The notes below the pieces were generated by a model. That model was not told where the DNA came from, did not search any database, and was given only the letters and a program-made list of their open reading frames with translations. 35,389 nt of DNA from CAYTTA01 sp964440655 (GTDB lineage: Bacteria > Bacteroidota > Rhodothermia > Balneolales > Balneolaceae). The position numbers and the translations under genes were made by a program. Every line of letters begins with the position of its first letter. Position 1 is the first letter of the stretch. Of the stretch, positions 23,110-32,120 are shown piece after piece. The DNA lies in NCBI GenBank assembly GCA_964440655.1, contig CAYTTA010000020.1:1-35389 (forward strand). Direction: 5' to 3'.

Positions 23110-23563
23110 TAGATTAGATTGCGCCAGAACCGTAGACGGTCCCGGGAGCAGACAGAGCTCCGGGATGCAGCCTGCATCGACGGCGGCAGCCGGCTTGTTC
23201 GGGTTGAATCGTCAGAAGAAGGGCGATGCACTTACCGTCACGGGACAGAGAGCAGTCAGACAGAGTTTTTTACCGTCTTCAAAATGAAAACGGCGAACAC
23301 AGGCTCTCATGCCTGTGACAGACTGCGCGTACGGCGACCAGAGGGTTGCACCCTGGAAGCTCTACGACAGAATCGCCCGGAAGGCCGTCAGCTCAACGTT
23401 CGCCTGTCGGTTGGCGGCCTTCCCCCTTCTTTATATACAGAATTTCATTTTAAGAGGATCGGCTGACGGAAGCAAACAGGGCACGGGCTTTTCCGGAAGG
23501 GGCTGCCTGCGGCCGAGTGGGTCGATCTGCAGTGATCTCAACGAAATTGCTCTGCAAAACGGA
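23110..23563. other. Gene-free region with serial hairpins, candidate RNA
   Basis: 454 bp with no ORF I can support. On the plus strand there are three hairpins in series: CACAGGC/GCCTGTG (23298-23304, 23311-23317), AGGGT/ACCCT (23342-23346, 23350-23354), and a 9-bp GGAAGGCCG/CGGCCTTCC (23379-23387, 23415-23423). The last is followed by CCCTTCTTTATATA, a weak terminator-like tail. A non-coding RNA divergent from the repressor is possible but unproven; I do not recognise a known RNA family. Confidence 0.3.
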
Positions 23564-24544
23564 TCAGAAAAGGATCGTCTGTTCACCCGCGGCAACCCAG
23601 AGGTAGATCACATAGGCACAGTAGCACCCGAGGAACATCCCTCCTTCTCCGCGGCTGATCCGGTTCCCGCTCAGAAAAACCGGTATGCAGGCGATAGAGA
23701 CCCCGATCAGAAAAAAGAGATCGATCATGACGGTGGAATGGTGTACCGGAATCGGTTCGATGACGATCAGGCTGGTTATCCCGAGAACGGCCAGGATGTT
23801 GTAGAGGTTGCTTCCGATGATGGTGCTCAGGACCAGATCCTGCTCCCGACGGAAGGTGGCGGCAATGGCTGTTGAGAGTTCCGGCAGGGAGGTGCCACCG
23901 GCAACGATCGTAAGTCCGATCACCCGTTCGCTCACCCCTGCAATCTGTGCGATTTCCACCGCGCTCTCCACGAGCCATTTGGCACCGGTAAGCAGAAGAA
24001 CCAGACCGCAGAGGGTAAATAAGGCACTCTTTGTTCGTAGGAAAGTCCCCTCCTCTTCTGAGAGATCCGCCGGTTCGGAATCGGCCGGAAGGGCTCCTCT
24101 TTTCGGGTTCAGGGCAAGAAATATCAGATAGAGAACGAGAAGGAAGACCAGGATCAGCGATTCGACGAATATAATCCGGTTGTTGAACGAAAAGAGAAAG
24201 AGCAGAAGGGTGATTGCGATCATCAGCAGCAGATCGAACCGGATGACCCTGAAATTGACATGCATGGGCAACAGAACCGCCGACACTCCGAGAATAAGCA
24301 GAATGTTGGCCAGATTGCTTCCAATGATATTTCCGAGCATGATGTCGGTTTCGCCCCCCACGCCCGCAAGAATGCTTACCGCAAGCTCCGGCGCACTGGT
24401 CCCGAACGCGACGATGGTCAGCCCGATGATCAGTTTCGATACTCCGAAGGCGGAGGCGAGCCGGGAAGCTCCTCGTACGAGCAGATCCGCCCCCGTTACC
24501 ATTGAAGCCAGGCCGACAACCGACCAGAAGAGAGCAATCAGCAT
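23564..24544 (-). CDS. Calcium/sodium antiporter, CaCA family (YrbG-like)
   Basis: 326 residues, about ten membrane helices in two inverted halves. The two alpha repeats carry the ion-binding motifs: first half GLTIVAFGTSAPELAVSILA and GNIIGSNLANILLILG, second half GLTIVAGGTSLPELSTAIAA and STIIGSNLYNILAVLG. A cytoplasmic acidic loop (ADSEPADLSEEEG, about 155-167) separates the halves. It exchanges Na+ (or K+) for Ca2+ across the inner membrane. It lies 74 bp downstream of the M48 protease gene on the same strand. Confidence 0.92.
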   Translation of the reverse strand: MLIALFWSVVGLASMVTGADLLVRGASRLASAFGVSKLIIGLTIVAFGTSAPELAVSILAGVGGETDIMLGNIIGSNLANILLILGVSAVLLPMHVNFRVIRFDLLLMIAITLLLFLFSFNNRIIFVESLILVFLLVLYLIFLALNPKRGALPADSEPADLSEEEGTFLRTKSALFTLCGLVLLLTGAKWLVESAVEIAQIAGVSERVIGLTIVAGGTSLPELSTAIAATFRREQDLVLSTIIGSNLYNILAVLGITSLIVIEPIPVHHSTVMIDLFFLIGVSIACIPVFLSGNRISRGEGGMFLGCYCAYVIYLWVAAGEQTILF

Positions 24545-24618
24545 GGGAAAATCTCTTTGTTAAAGGGGGAGTTCAAGAGTGGGCAGTGTATTCATCCATT
24601 CCTCGCCATGTGCGCAAT

Positions 24619-26553
24619 TCAGGACTGTTGGGAGTCTGTCTGCAGGAGGGGCATTGGACATTCCAGTACATCGGAGAAAACCCGGAGCAGTTCCAACTCT
24701 TCGACCGTCACCTTTTTGTCCCGGAGAACGGTTCGTGCAGCGGCAGAGAGAAGCTCTTTCCGGACCGGCAGAGAGGATCCGGCGAGCTTGTCCAGCGCGC
24801 GGTCGATCTGCTCCGTTCCGCTCTTTTCCGGAGGAAGCAGCTCTGCCGGCCCCCCCAGCATCTTGAGGATCGGTTCTGTCCCTGCATTCAGGGCTTCATC
24901 CGGGGCTTCTTTGGATTCTCTGGCCAGGGCTGAAAGAAGCACAATAAACTCCTCTCTTACTTCACGGATTCGGAAATGTCGGATCCTCACAGGTTCTTTT
25001 AAACCGAAATGCGTGTCCAGACGGGAGAGAATCAGCTTCTGCAGAGAAAATTCAAAGAGTGTCACTTTCCCGTCCTCCTTGACGAGTCGTACAACCATGT
25101 TACGGAACCGTTCATACTGCTTCCGGCTCATGGTCCGGAGAGCAGGGAGTGAGAGTTCGGCCAGAGGGAGGAACCACCGGCGCGGCTTTCCTTTCAGCTG
25201 ACCGATCCGTTTCATGACGGGAAGATCCGGGTTCCCCCGGAATCGGGTAAAACGGTTGAAACGGGCCGTTATTTCCGCCTCGCCCGGATCCTGTTCCGTC
25301 AGCAGCAGCGCGTAGATGAGGGCTTCGGCATCCAGAGGCTCACGGGCGGCCTCGATGAGCGTTTGCGGGATCTCACGAAGAAGCTCTTCACCAAGGGGAA
25401 TCAGGTCGGGTGAGGGAGTGCCGACGGCGGCAATGAGTTGTTCAGGCCCGGGAGAGCGGTGCCGGTCTGCTGATGGCGAACTGGATTCAGCACGCCATCG
25501 CTGCCTCTCCGGATCCGGACCCGTCTCATAGGTCTCATAGGCGGGAAGAAGAGCCTGAATCCGTTTCTCGATAGGTGGGTGAGTGGCGATGAGCCGGCCC
25601 ATAAGCGAGTGATAGCTGTTCACAAAGAAGAGATGACTCATCTCCATGGCATGCCCGTCACGAATGGCTCCTTTTTCGGAAGAGTGCGCAATCTTGATCA
25701 GAGCTCCGGCCAGCCCTTCCGGATTCCGGGTATACTGTACAGCCGCCGCATCAGCCAGATATTCCCTCTGACGGGAGATCGCTGCCTGTATCAGCCGCCC
25801 GAAAAACATGCCGACAGAGCCGATGATCATCAGGGCCACCCCGAAAAGAAGAATGGCGATGGTCGCGTCCCCCCTCTGTCCCCGATCCTGCGACTGCGGT
25901 CTGCTCATCCCGTGGCCCCGGTAGAGGGTGCTTCGCATCAGAATCATCCCGGCAATATGGAGCAGAAGGATTCCGTTCAGGATGCCGATCAGCCGGATGT
26001 TCAGCCGCATGTCGCCGTTAAAGATGTGGCTGAACTCGTGAGCGACAACTCCCTGCAGTTCATCCCGGCTCAGCTGATCAAGAGCCCCGCGGGTGATTCC
26101 GACTGCGGCATCAGAGATGGTATAGCCGGCCGCAAATGCATTGATGCTCTCTTCACGGTCAAGCAGATAGACGTCGGGGACCGACAGACCGGAGGCGATC
26201 GACATCTCCTCCACGATGTTCAGCAGCATCCGTTCTTTCGGGTCGGTGGTGGAGGGATCAACTTTGTGCCCCCCAATCATTTCGGCAACCGCGGAGCCCC
26301 CGCTTCGAAGGGAGGCAATCCGGTAGAGAGTGCCTCCCAGAATAAGGGTCATCGTGAGAGCCGAGACGGCAAGGAAGAGTTCGGGATGCCAGAATGATTC
26401 GGTAAGGTCCGTTCCGGGCGGATCGCCCTGGCCGAAAAGGATCAGTGCGATCAGATAGACCGAAGCGATGATAAGAATGACCGCTGCGGTATAGAGGAGG
26501 ATCAGCTTCCAGGTGTTTCTTCTGGCGCGTTCCTGTCGTTCAAAAAAATCCAT
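24619..26553 (-). CDS. M48 family metalloprotease (HtpX-like) with C-terminal extension
   Basis: 644 residues. Two N-terminal membrane helices (about 17-42 and 58-80) are followed by the zinc site HEFSH in LQGVVAHEFSHIFNGDMRLN, with a glutamate ligand expected in the ISRQREYLADAAAVQYTRNP segment. Further membrane helices sit between them. After about residue 330 comes a long extension of helical character, with a segment (MVVRLVKEDGKVTLFEFSLQ) like a TerB/DjlA-type helix bundle. HtpX-type enzymes clear damaged membrane proteins. The upstream gene is lemA, a recurrent pairing. The extension roughly doubles the usual HtpX length. Confidence 0.9.
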   Translation of the reverse strand: MDFFERQERARRNTWKLILLYTAAVILIIASVYLIALILFGQGDPPGTDLTESFWHPELFLAVSALTMTLILGGTLYRIASLRSGGSAVAEMIGGHKVDPSTTDPKERMLLNIVEEMSIASGLSVPDVYLLDREESINAFAAGYTISDAAVGITRGALDQLSRDELQGVVAHEFSHIFNGDMRLNIRLIGILNGILLLHIAGMILMRSTLYRGHGMSRPQSQDRGQRGDATIAILLFGVALMIIGSVGMFFGRLIQAAISRQREYLADAAAVQYTRNPEGLAGALIKIAHSSEKGAIRDGHAMEMSHLFFVNSYHSLMGRLIATHPPIEKRIQALLPAYETYETGPDPERQRWRAESSSPSADRHRSPGPEQLIAAVGTPSPDLIPLGEELLREIPQTLIEAAREPLDAEALIYALLLTEQDPGEAEITARFNRFTRFRGNPDLPVMKRIGQLKGKPRRWFLPLAELSLPALRTMSRKQYERFRNMVVRLVKEDGKVTLFEFSLQKLILSRLDTHFGLKEPVRIRHFRIREVREEFIVLLSALARESKEAPDEALNAGTEPILKMLGGPAELLPPEKSGTEQIDRALDKLAGSSLPVRKELLSAAARTVLRDKKVTVEELELLRVFSDVLECPMPLLQTDSQQS

Positions 26554-26606
26554 GGGAGTACTGCTGTAATATCGACCGGCTGCTCAGAGGGCTGCCAGAC
26601 GGCTTT

Positions 26607-27194
26607 TCAGAACGTCACGACAGGAGGCTTCCGGTCTTCAGGGGATTCGGTTTCAAAGAGCTCCGCCTCCTGGAACCCGAAGCTCCCGGCCAACAGAACT
26701 GCAGGAAATTTCTCCCTGTAGGTGTTGTAGTTCATGACCGAATCATTATAGGACTGGCGGGCAAAGGCGATCTTGTTTTCGGTTGATGAGAGCTCTTCGG
26801 TGAGCTGCATCATGTTCTGGTTGGCCTTGAGGTCCGGATAGCTCTCCGAGAGGGCGAAGAGCCGTCCGAGTGCACCGGACAGGGCCTGTTCGGCTCCGGA
26901 GACCCGCTGGATCGCTTCGGGACTGTCCGGATTCCTGGCGGCATCGCTTTCCGCCCTCCGTGCCTGATTTCGGGCTTCAATGACCGCTTCCAGGGTCTCC
27001 CTCTCATGTTTGATGTACCCTTTGGCCACTTCCACCAGATTGGGAATCAGGTCGGTCCGCCGTTTGAGCTGGACATCGATCTGAGCCCAGGCATTCCGGT
27101 AACGGTTCCGAAGGGAGATGAGACGGTTGTAGATTGATACCGACCAGAGTATCAGTACTAGCAGGAGTGCGATCACGATGAGCATGGTATTCAC
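26607..27194 (-). CDS. LemA family protein
   Basis: 195 residues. One N-terminal membrane helix (MLIVIALLLVLILWSVSIYN), then a long helical bundle with the family motifs NRYRNAWAQIDVQLKRRTDL and IPNLVEVAKGYIKHERETLE, and the C-terminal YNDSVMNYNTYREKFPAVLL with the short FGF motif. LemA proteins are membrane-anchored helical bundles of uncertain function, often next to M48 proteases, as here: the protease starts 53 bp downstream on the same strand. Co-transcription is likely. Confidence 0.93.
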   Translation of the reverse strand: MNTMLIVIALLLVLILWSVSIYNRLISLRNRYRNAWAQIDVQLKRRTDLIPNLVEVAKGYIKHERETLEAVIEARNQARRAESDAARNPDSPEAIQRVSGAEQALSGALGRLFALSESYPDLKANQNMMQLTEELSSTENKIAFARQSYNDSVMNYNTYREKFPAVLLAGSFGFQEAELFETESPEDRKPPVVTF

Positions 27195-27275
27195 GGCAGG
27201 TCCGTCTGGTTGAATCGTTATTTGAAATATACAAGATGACGGCCGGAAATCTATTCCGGGAGTACCATTTGCCCG

Positions 27276-27317
27276 GTGCTGTTTGCACAGTGCTGTTTGC
27301 TCAGTCCGTTTGTCGGC
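27276..27317. repeat. 14-bp tandem repeat upstream of lemA
   Basis: GTGCTGTTTGCACA (27276-27289) and GTGCTGTTTGCTCA (27290-27303) are tandem copies; a third, degenerate copy follows to 27317. The repeat lies in the 168-bp gap between the SSS symporter stop and lemA. Confidence 0.55.
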
Positions 27318-27362
27318 GCTGTGTGCGAACGCCGTTACCCGTCGCCATTTGCTCAGCAGCTT

Positions 27363-28862
27363 CTATTCCCCGCTCTTCCGGTATTCCCGGATGGCCTCTC
27401 CCAGGGTGGAACCGGTTACATAGAAACGCTCCCATTTTTCGGGGGAGTCCGGTGGTGTGAGCAGCGATACGACGATCAGGGCGAGCAGAGAGAGACCGGC
27501 GGCAGGAAGCACAATGTGGGTGGAGGGTATCCATGGTTCAGCCGACAGGGAATTGACCACCGTGATGAGCAGTGTGACGGACATGCCTGTTGCGATGGAT
27601 GCCACACCGCCTGCAGTGGTCACCCTCTTCCAGAGAAATGCGGCAAGCAGGGCGGGAGTAAGCCCCGCTCCCACCATGGTGTAGGCAGTGAATGCCATGT
27701 CCAGAATGTAGGTGAACTGCGTGAGAAGAAGCCAGGCAAGAAGACCCAGCCCCACCACGCAGAAGCGCTGGATAAGCAGAACTCTTTTCTCCGGCGCATC
27801 CGGATGGATAAATCGCTGGTAGAGGTCTCGCGTCAGATTGGTGGAGGGTGTGAGCAGGAAGCTGTTTCCGGTAGAGATGATGATCGCCACCGAAGCGCAG
27901 AGCATCAGCAGCCCGCCGGCGACCGGGATGCCGATCTCGCCGCTGAAACGGGCGGCGTGAAGTATAACCCTCTCGCTCTCCCCCACACCCAGATGGAGCG
28001 CATGGTCCGCAGGCAGCCCGTTGAAATGGCTGTAGGCAAGAATGGCGATCGATGCGATGGCGGTCTCCACAGCAATGGTTCCCAGCACCCACCAGATGAC
28101 CGATGTGCGTGCCGCCTCTTCATTCCGTGCCGAGAAGAATTTCTGATACATGTTGGACTCCCCAAGGAGAAGAAGAAAGGTGGGGAAAAAGACTCCGGCC
28201 GCCCAGATCAGGTCCTCACCCCCCATGATGGAGAAAAGAGACGGATCGATCCGGTTCAGGTATTCCGCCCCACCCAGATGAAGATAGATGAGGGGAACCG
28301 CGAGGATCATGGCCAGGGTGATGATCGCTCCGTTGATCAGGTCGACCGTGACAATGGAGAGCATGCCGGCAAGGGATGTGTAGAGGATGATGAAACCGGC
28401 TGTGAGAAGTACCCCCTGCCATTCGGGTATGCCTGCTATCAGTTCCAGAACGAATCCACCTCCCCGGAACTGGTATCCGACAATGGTGGTGTAGGCGATG
28501 ATGATGACGAGGGTTCCGAGGATGCGTGCTCTGGAGTTGTAGCGAAGCTCCAGAATGTCGGGCACGGTGTATTGGGCGATCCGGCGGACCCTGCCTGCAA
28601 GGAAGTAGACCAGTACGATTCCGGCCCAGGCACCAGCCGCCATCCAGAGTCCCGAGATCCCGACCCGGGCGGCCAGCCCTGCTCCGGCAAGGAGACTGCC
28701 CGACCCGATCCAGGTGCAGAGCAGTGTGGCGACGAGCTTGTAGGTAGGCACATCCCGGCCTGCCACCATGAAATCCTCCTGGCTTCCGACCGCGAAGCTT
28801 TTGGCGATCGAGATCCCCAGCAACACGGCAAGGTAAATCAGTACGGTCCAGAGATATATCAT
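27363..28862 (-). CDS. Sodium:solute symporter (SSS family)
   Basis: 499 residues, about 13 membrane helices, LeuT fold. Family landmarks are the N-terminal SQEDFMVAGRDVPTYKLVAT, the helix YTTIVGYQFRGGGFVLELIA, and the Na+-site region STGNSFLLTPSTNLTRDLYQ followed by a conserved Arg/Asp loop. Substrates range from sugars to amino acids and organic acids; nothing here fixes which. Divergent from the M28 peptidase gene across 259 bp, and followed by lemA 168 bp downstream on the same strand. Confidence 0.9.
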   Translation of the reverse strand: MIYLWTVLIYLAVLLGISIAKSFAVGSQEDFMVAGRDVPTYKLVATLLCTWIGSGSLLAGAGLAARVGISGLWMAAGAWAGIVLVYFLAGRVRRIAQYTVPDILELRYNSRARILGTLVIIIAYTTIVGYQFRGGGFVLELIAGIPEWQGVLLTAGFIILYTSLAGMLSIVTVDLINGAIITLAMILAVPLIYLHLGGAEYLNRIDPSLFSIMGGEDLIWAAGVFFPTFLLLLGESNMYQKFFSARNEEAARTSVIWWVLGTIAVETAIASIAILAYSHFNGLPADHALHLGVGESERVILHAARFSGEIGIPVAGGLLMLCASVAIIISTGNSFLLTPSTNLTRDLYQRFIHPDAPEKRVLLIQRFCVVGLGLLAWLLLTQFTYILDMAFTAYTMVGAGLTPALLAAFLWKRVTTAGGVASIATGMSVTLLITVVNSLSAEPWIPSTHIVLPAAGLSLLALIVVSLLTPPDSPEKWERFYVTGSTLGEAIREYRKSGE

Positions 28863-29121
28863 TGGGAATCACTAAATTGGACGGGCTTACGGTTCCATAA
28901 TAGTCAGGCGACGGAACCGATACAACCGAGGGGAATCAGGTGTCGGGAAAGGAAGAGGATAATTTGTTCGTACGGGGTTCTGATTCTCATCAGGTCAAGT
29001 ATTTCGCAAGGCTGAACGATATTCACCGATCGGGAACCAGATATACCCTGATCAGGAACCAATAGAACGGGTTCCGGGTTGAAATGGCAACCGAAATTCC
29101 CGGTAATTATCTCCTTCGTTC

Positions 29122-30108
29122 ATGCCACTCCAGACCATGCCAAATCCGACGCGTAAAGTGAATCTGCTTCTGCTCATATCCTTCCTGCTATCCGGCTTTT
29201 CCTGTACGGTCCAGGATACGGTTGTTGAGGAGAGCCGGGAGATTGCGATCGACCGTGAGAGGCTGCTGGCAGACCTGGAGTACCTTTCATCGGATGAACT
29301 GGAGGGTCGGGCACCGGGGACGCGGGGAAGTCTTCTTGCACAGGAGTTCATTGAGCAGCGTTTCATGTCCCTGGGACTGGGGAGTTTCGGAGAGAGTTAC
29401 CGGCACCCATTTCCGTACCGTTCCGGCTCGGAAGGTGAAGTGACGGGAGTGAATCTGATCGGGTTTGTATCGGGGACCGCCGATCAGGAGGAGTATCTGG
29501 TGGTGACCGCCCATTATGATCATCTGGGAACCGGCCCTGACGGGAGGATCTTCAACGGGGCGGACGACAACGCTTCGGGCAGTGCGGGTGTTCTGGCGGC
29601 AGCCGCCTGGTTCCGGGAAAATCCGCCGGAGAACAGCATCATTTTCCTGCTTCTGGATGCCGAGGAGAAAGGTCTGATCGGTTCCTACTATTTTGCGGAC
29701 CATCCGGTGGTCCCTCTGGAACAGATTGCCTTGGTTGTCAATCTGGATATGATCAGCCACAGCCGGGAGAACGAGATCTATGCGGTCGGTACTGCACACT
29801 ATGAGTTTCTCCGGCCGGTCGTGGAGGAGTCGGTCCGTGACGCCCCGGTGCGGGTTCTTTTCGGACACGACGGTCCGGACGGCGATCTGGACGACTGGAC
29901 GGCTCTCTCCGATCACTACCCTTTCCATTTGAAGGGTATCCCTTTCATCTATTTCGGTGTGGAGGATCATGAGTACTATCACACCCCGGGAGACCGTTTT
30001 GAGATCGTGGAGCCCGATTTTTATGCCAATACTGTAAAGATGATCATCGGACTTATCCGTGATCTGGATGGACAACTGGAAGAGATCCGGGAAAAGTCGG
30101 GCAGGTAA
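29122..30108 (+). CDS. M28 family metallopeptidase, lipoprotein
   Basis: 328 residues. The signal ends in a lipobox (LLISFLLSGFSC), so the protein is probably a lipid-anchored envelope peptidase; the second ATG (29137) gives a signal of more usual length. The M28 zinc ligands are visible: His in VTAHYDHLG, Asp in FNGADDNASG, the Glu pair in LLDAEEKGLIGS, Asp in VVNLDMI and His in YYHTPGD. It would remove N-terminal residues from peptides. mnmE follows after 84 bp with a short tandem repeat between. Confidence 0.92.
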   Translation: MPLQTMPNPTRKVNLLLLISFLLSGFSCTVQDTVVEESREIAIDRERLLADLEYLSSDELEGRAPGTRGSLLAQEFIEQRFMSLGLGSFGESYRHPFPYRSGSEGEVTGVNLIGFVSGTADQEEYLVVTAHYDHLGTGPDGRIFNGADDNASGSAGVLAAAAWFRENPPENSIIFLLLDAEEKGLIGSYYFADHPVVPLEQIALVVNLDMISHSRENEIYAVGTAHYEFLRPVVEESVRDAPVRVLFGHDGPDGDLDDWTALSDHYPFHLKGIPFIYFGVEDHEYYHTPGDRFEIVEPDFYANTVKMIIGLIRDLDGQLEEIREKSGR

Positions 30109-30128
30109 AATCAACCGGACGCATCATC

Positions 30129-30157
30129 CCGAAAACATCAACCGAAAACATCAACCG
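30129..30157. repeat. 13-bp tandem repeat between the M28 gene and mnmE
   Basis: CGAAAACATCAAC occurs twice in tandem near 30129-30155 and is preceded by a related AAAATCAACCGG. It is short and intergenic, with no function evident. Confidence 0.5.
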
Positions 30158-30192
30158 GCGCGTCCAGGTACGGAACGATCCATTGAGTGGAG

Positions 30193-31668
30193 ATGAAGCA
30201 GAATCAGAAAAAAACTGAAATCGCCGAACGAGAACCCGTTTATCCAGATGGGTTGACCACATCACAGTTTCAGGGTGAGACGGAAGGTTTGATCGAACAG
30301 CGGCCCGCCATTGCGGCGATTGCCACACCTGTCGGTGAGGGCGGGATCGCCGTGATCCGCGTCTCGGGCAGGAATGCCGTGGAGAAGGTGCAGCGCTGCT
30401 TCAGGGAGAAAGATCTGACCCGTCAGGAGTCGCACACCGCTCACTTCGGACGGATTGTCGGTCCCGGAGGCGAGGTGGTCGATGAGGTGGTGGTCACTCT
30501 TTTCCGGTCCCCCCGATCCTACACCGGAGAGGATACAGTGGAGATCTCATGTCATGGGGGGGTGCTGGTTACACAAGCAGTGCTGGAGACCGTCCTGCAA
30601 CAGGGAGTCCGGCCGGCGGAACCGGGTGAATTCACCCAGCGTGCATTTCTGAATGGTAAACTGGAGCTGAGCCAGGCAGAAGCGGTGGCCGATCTGATTC
30701 ATGCCAAGAGTATCCGGGCGGTCGGGGCGGCGCAACAGCAACTTGAAGGGAGGCTGGGCGGGCATATCCGGCATTTCCGCCGGCAGATCATCGATGCGGT
30801 TGCCATGGTGGAGCTGGAGCTCGATTTTGTGGAGGAAGATGTGGAGTTTGCCGACCGCGGAGAGCTGGAGCGGTTGCTTGTCGCGCTGCAGGGAGAGATC
30901 AGGGAGTTGCTGGAGACATACGAAGCCGGGCGTCTGGTAAAGGATGGGGTGAAGACGGTTTTCATGGGACGCCCCAATGCCGGCAAATCGACCCTGCTCA
31001 ATGCCCTGATTGGAAGAGAGCGCGCCATTGTCACCGAGATCGCCGGGACGACCCGGGATACGATCGATGCCGACTGGAGCTATGAGGGGCTCCTTTTCCG
31101 GCTGATCGATACAGCGGGACTGCGGGAGACGGACGACATCGTGGAAGCGGAGGGTGTACGCCGCTCCCGGGAGGCTTTTGAACAGGCCGACCTGGTGGTC
31201 TATCTCAAGGATCTGTCGCTGCCCATGGACGCGGAAGAGCGGAAAGAGATCGCCGCCTATCAGCATGAGTCGCGTGGCACTCCTTTCCTTCTGGTGGGGA
31301 CCAAGGCGGATCTGGCGGCAAGCCCCGAGGTGAACGGTTCCGAACGGATCGTGTATGATCTGAAAATCTCCGCCCTGACCGGGGAGAAAATGGATGAACT
31401 GAAAAAGCTGATGAAGGAGAGGGCTCTTGAGTCAAAAGATTTCGATACATCGACCCTGCTGGTTACATCATCCCGACATCGTGATGCCCTCCGGAAAACC
31501 AGTCAGCATATCCAAAGTGCGATTCAGGCCCTGAAAGAAGGGATGACGGGTGATCTTCTGGCGATTGATCTGCGCGCTGCCTTGAGAGAGCTGGGTTCCA
31601 TTACCGGAGAGATCACAACCGAAGATCTCCTCGACTCCATTTTTTCGCGATTCTGCATTGGCAAATAA
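30193..31668 (+). CDS. mnmE: tRNA modification GTPase MnmE
   Basis: 491 residues. An N-terminal tetrahydrofolate-binding domain (AIAAIATPVGEGGIAVIRVS; SYTGEDTVEISCHGG; PGEFTQRAFLNGKLELSQAE) is followed by a helical domain with an inserted G domain: G1 GRPNAGKSTLLNAL, G2 GTTRDT, G3 DTAGLRE, G4 TKAD. It ends in the invariant FCIGK, whose Cys takes part in catalysis. With MnmG it modifies U34 of certain tRNAs. The N-terminus is about 35 residues longer than usual before AIAAIATP. A GTG at 30187 or a downstream TTG are alternative starts. Confidence 0.96.
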   Translation: MKQNQKKTEIAEREPVYPDGLTTSQFQGETEGLIEQRPAIAAIATPVGEGGIAVIRVSGRNAVEKVQRCFREKDLTRQESHTAHFGRIVGPGGEVVDEVVVTLFRSPRSYTGEDTVEISCHGGVLVTQAVLETVLQQGVRPAEPGEFTQRAFLNGKLELSQAEAVADLIHAKSIRAVGAAQQQLEGRLGGHIRHFRRQIIDAVAMVELELDFVEEDVEFADRGELERLLVALQGEIRELLETYEAGRLVKDGVKTVFMGRPNAGKSTLLNALIGRERAIVTEIAGTTRDTIDADWSYEGLLFRLIDTAGLRETDDIVEAEGVRRSREAFEQADLVVYLKDLSLPMDAEERKEIAAYQHESRGTPFLLVGTKADLAASPEVNGSERIVYDLKISALTGEKMDELKKLMKERALESKDFDTSTLLVTSSRHRDALRKTSQHIQSAIQALKEGMTGDLLAIDLRAALRELGSITGEITTEDLLDSIFSRFCIGK

Positions 31669-31830
31669 AGGAGTGAGATCCGGGAGTGATCAGTCCTGAC
31701 ACGTTGTCTACAGGGCCAAGGCCTTTCTATGAACTGCCGGCTCTGATGTTTGGTTAACATAAGGAACCGTGGAAGCTTTAAGCTCCCCAAGCCAAAAACA
31801 AGAAAAACGAAAAAAAGAGAGATGTGAGAG

Positions 31831-32031
31831 ATGAGTGCCCGTTTTCCTGTTCTTCTGATTTTGTTGATTACGCTGTTCTCGCTCTCCTTGTCCGGGTGTG
31901 AACTGGTGGAGGGGGTGTTCCGAATGGGGATGTTTCTTACCCTCCTTGGATTTCTGCTGGTGGTCACGATCCTCATTCTGATCTTTAATTTTGCAGGTCG
32001 ATCCGCCCGGAAGGACGAGATGAGGACCTGA
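31831..32031 (+). CDS. Small lipoprotein with one membrane helix
   Basis: 66 residues. A signal with lipobox LFSLSLSGCELVEGVFRMGM puts Cys at residue 23; a second hydrophobic helix (MFLTLLGFLLVVTILILIFN) follows, with a short polar tail. Very similar tiny lipoproteins are common in Bacteroidota and are often mislabelled phosphatidate cytidylyltransferase; the function is unknown. A purine-rich GAGAGATGTGAGAG lies just before the ATG. It stands 162 bp after mnmE. Confidence 0.75.
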   Translation: MSARFPVLLILLITLFSLSLSGCELVEGVFRMGMFLTLLGFLLVVTILILIFNFAGRSARKDEMRT

Positions 32032-32120
32032 CTGGGAGGAGTCTGACTGAGAGGACCCTGACAGATGTGACAGGGAGGATGTAGATGTAAGGGAGAGCCT
32101 CTATAACACAATCACTCCTC

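Noticed and set aside
27276..29015. 579-residue open frame on the plus strand
   Set aside because: Antisense to the SSS symporter, with His/Gln/Asp-rich nonsense composition and no domain.
31772..31830. Terminator after mnmE (GGAAGCTT/AAGCTCC with A-rich tail)
   Set aside because: The tract after the stem is A-rich on the plus strand; on the minus strand the T tract precedes the stem, so it fits neither direction.
32023..32080. Imperfect 15-bp repeats (CTGACTGGGAGGA-like) between two convergent genes
   Set aside because: Copies are too degenerate and few to support as a defined element.
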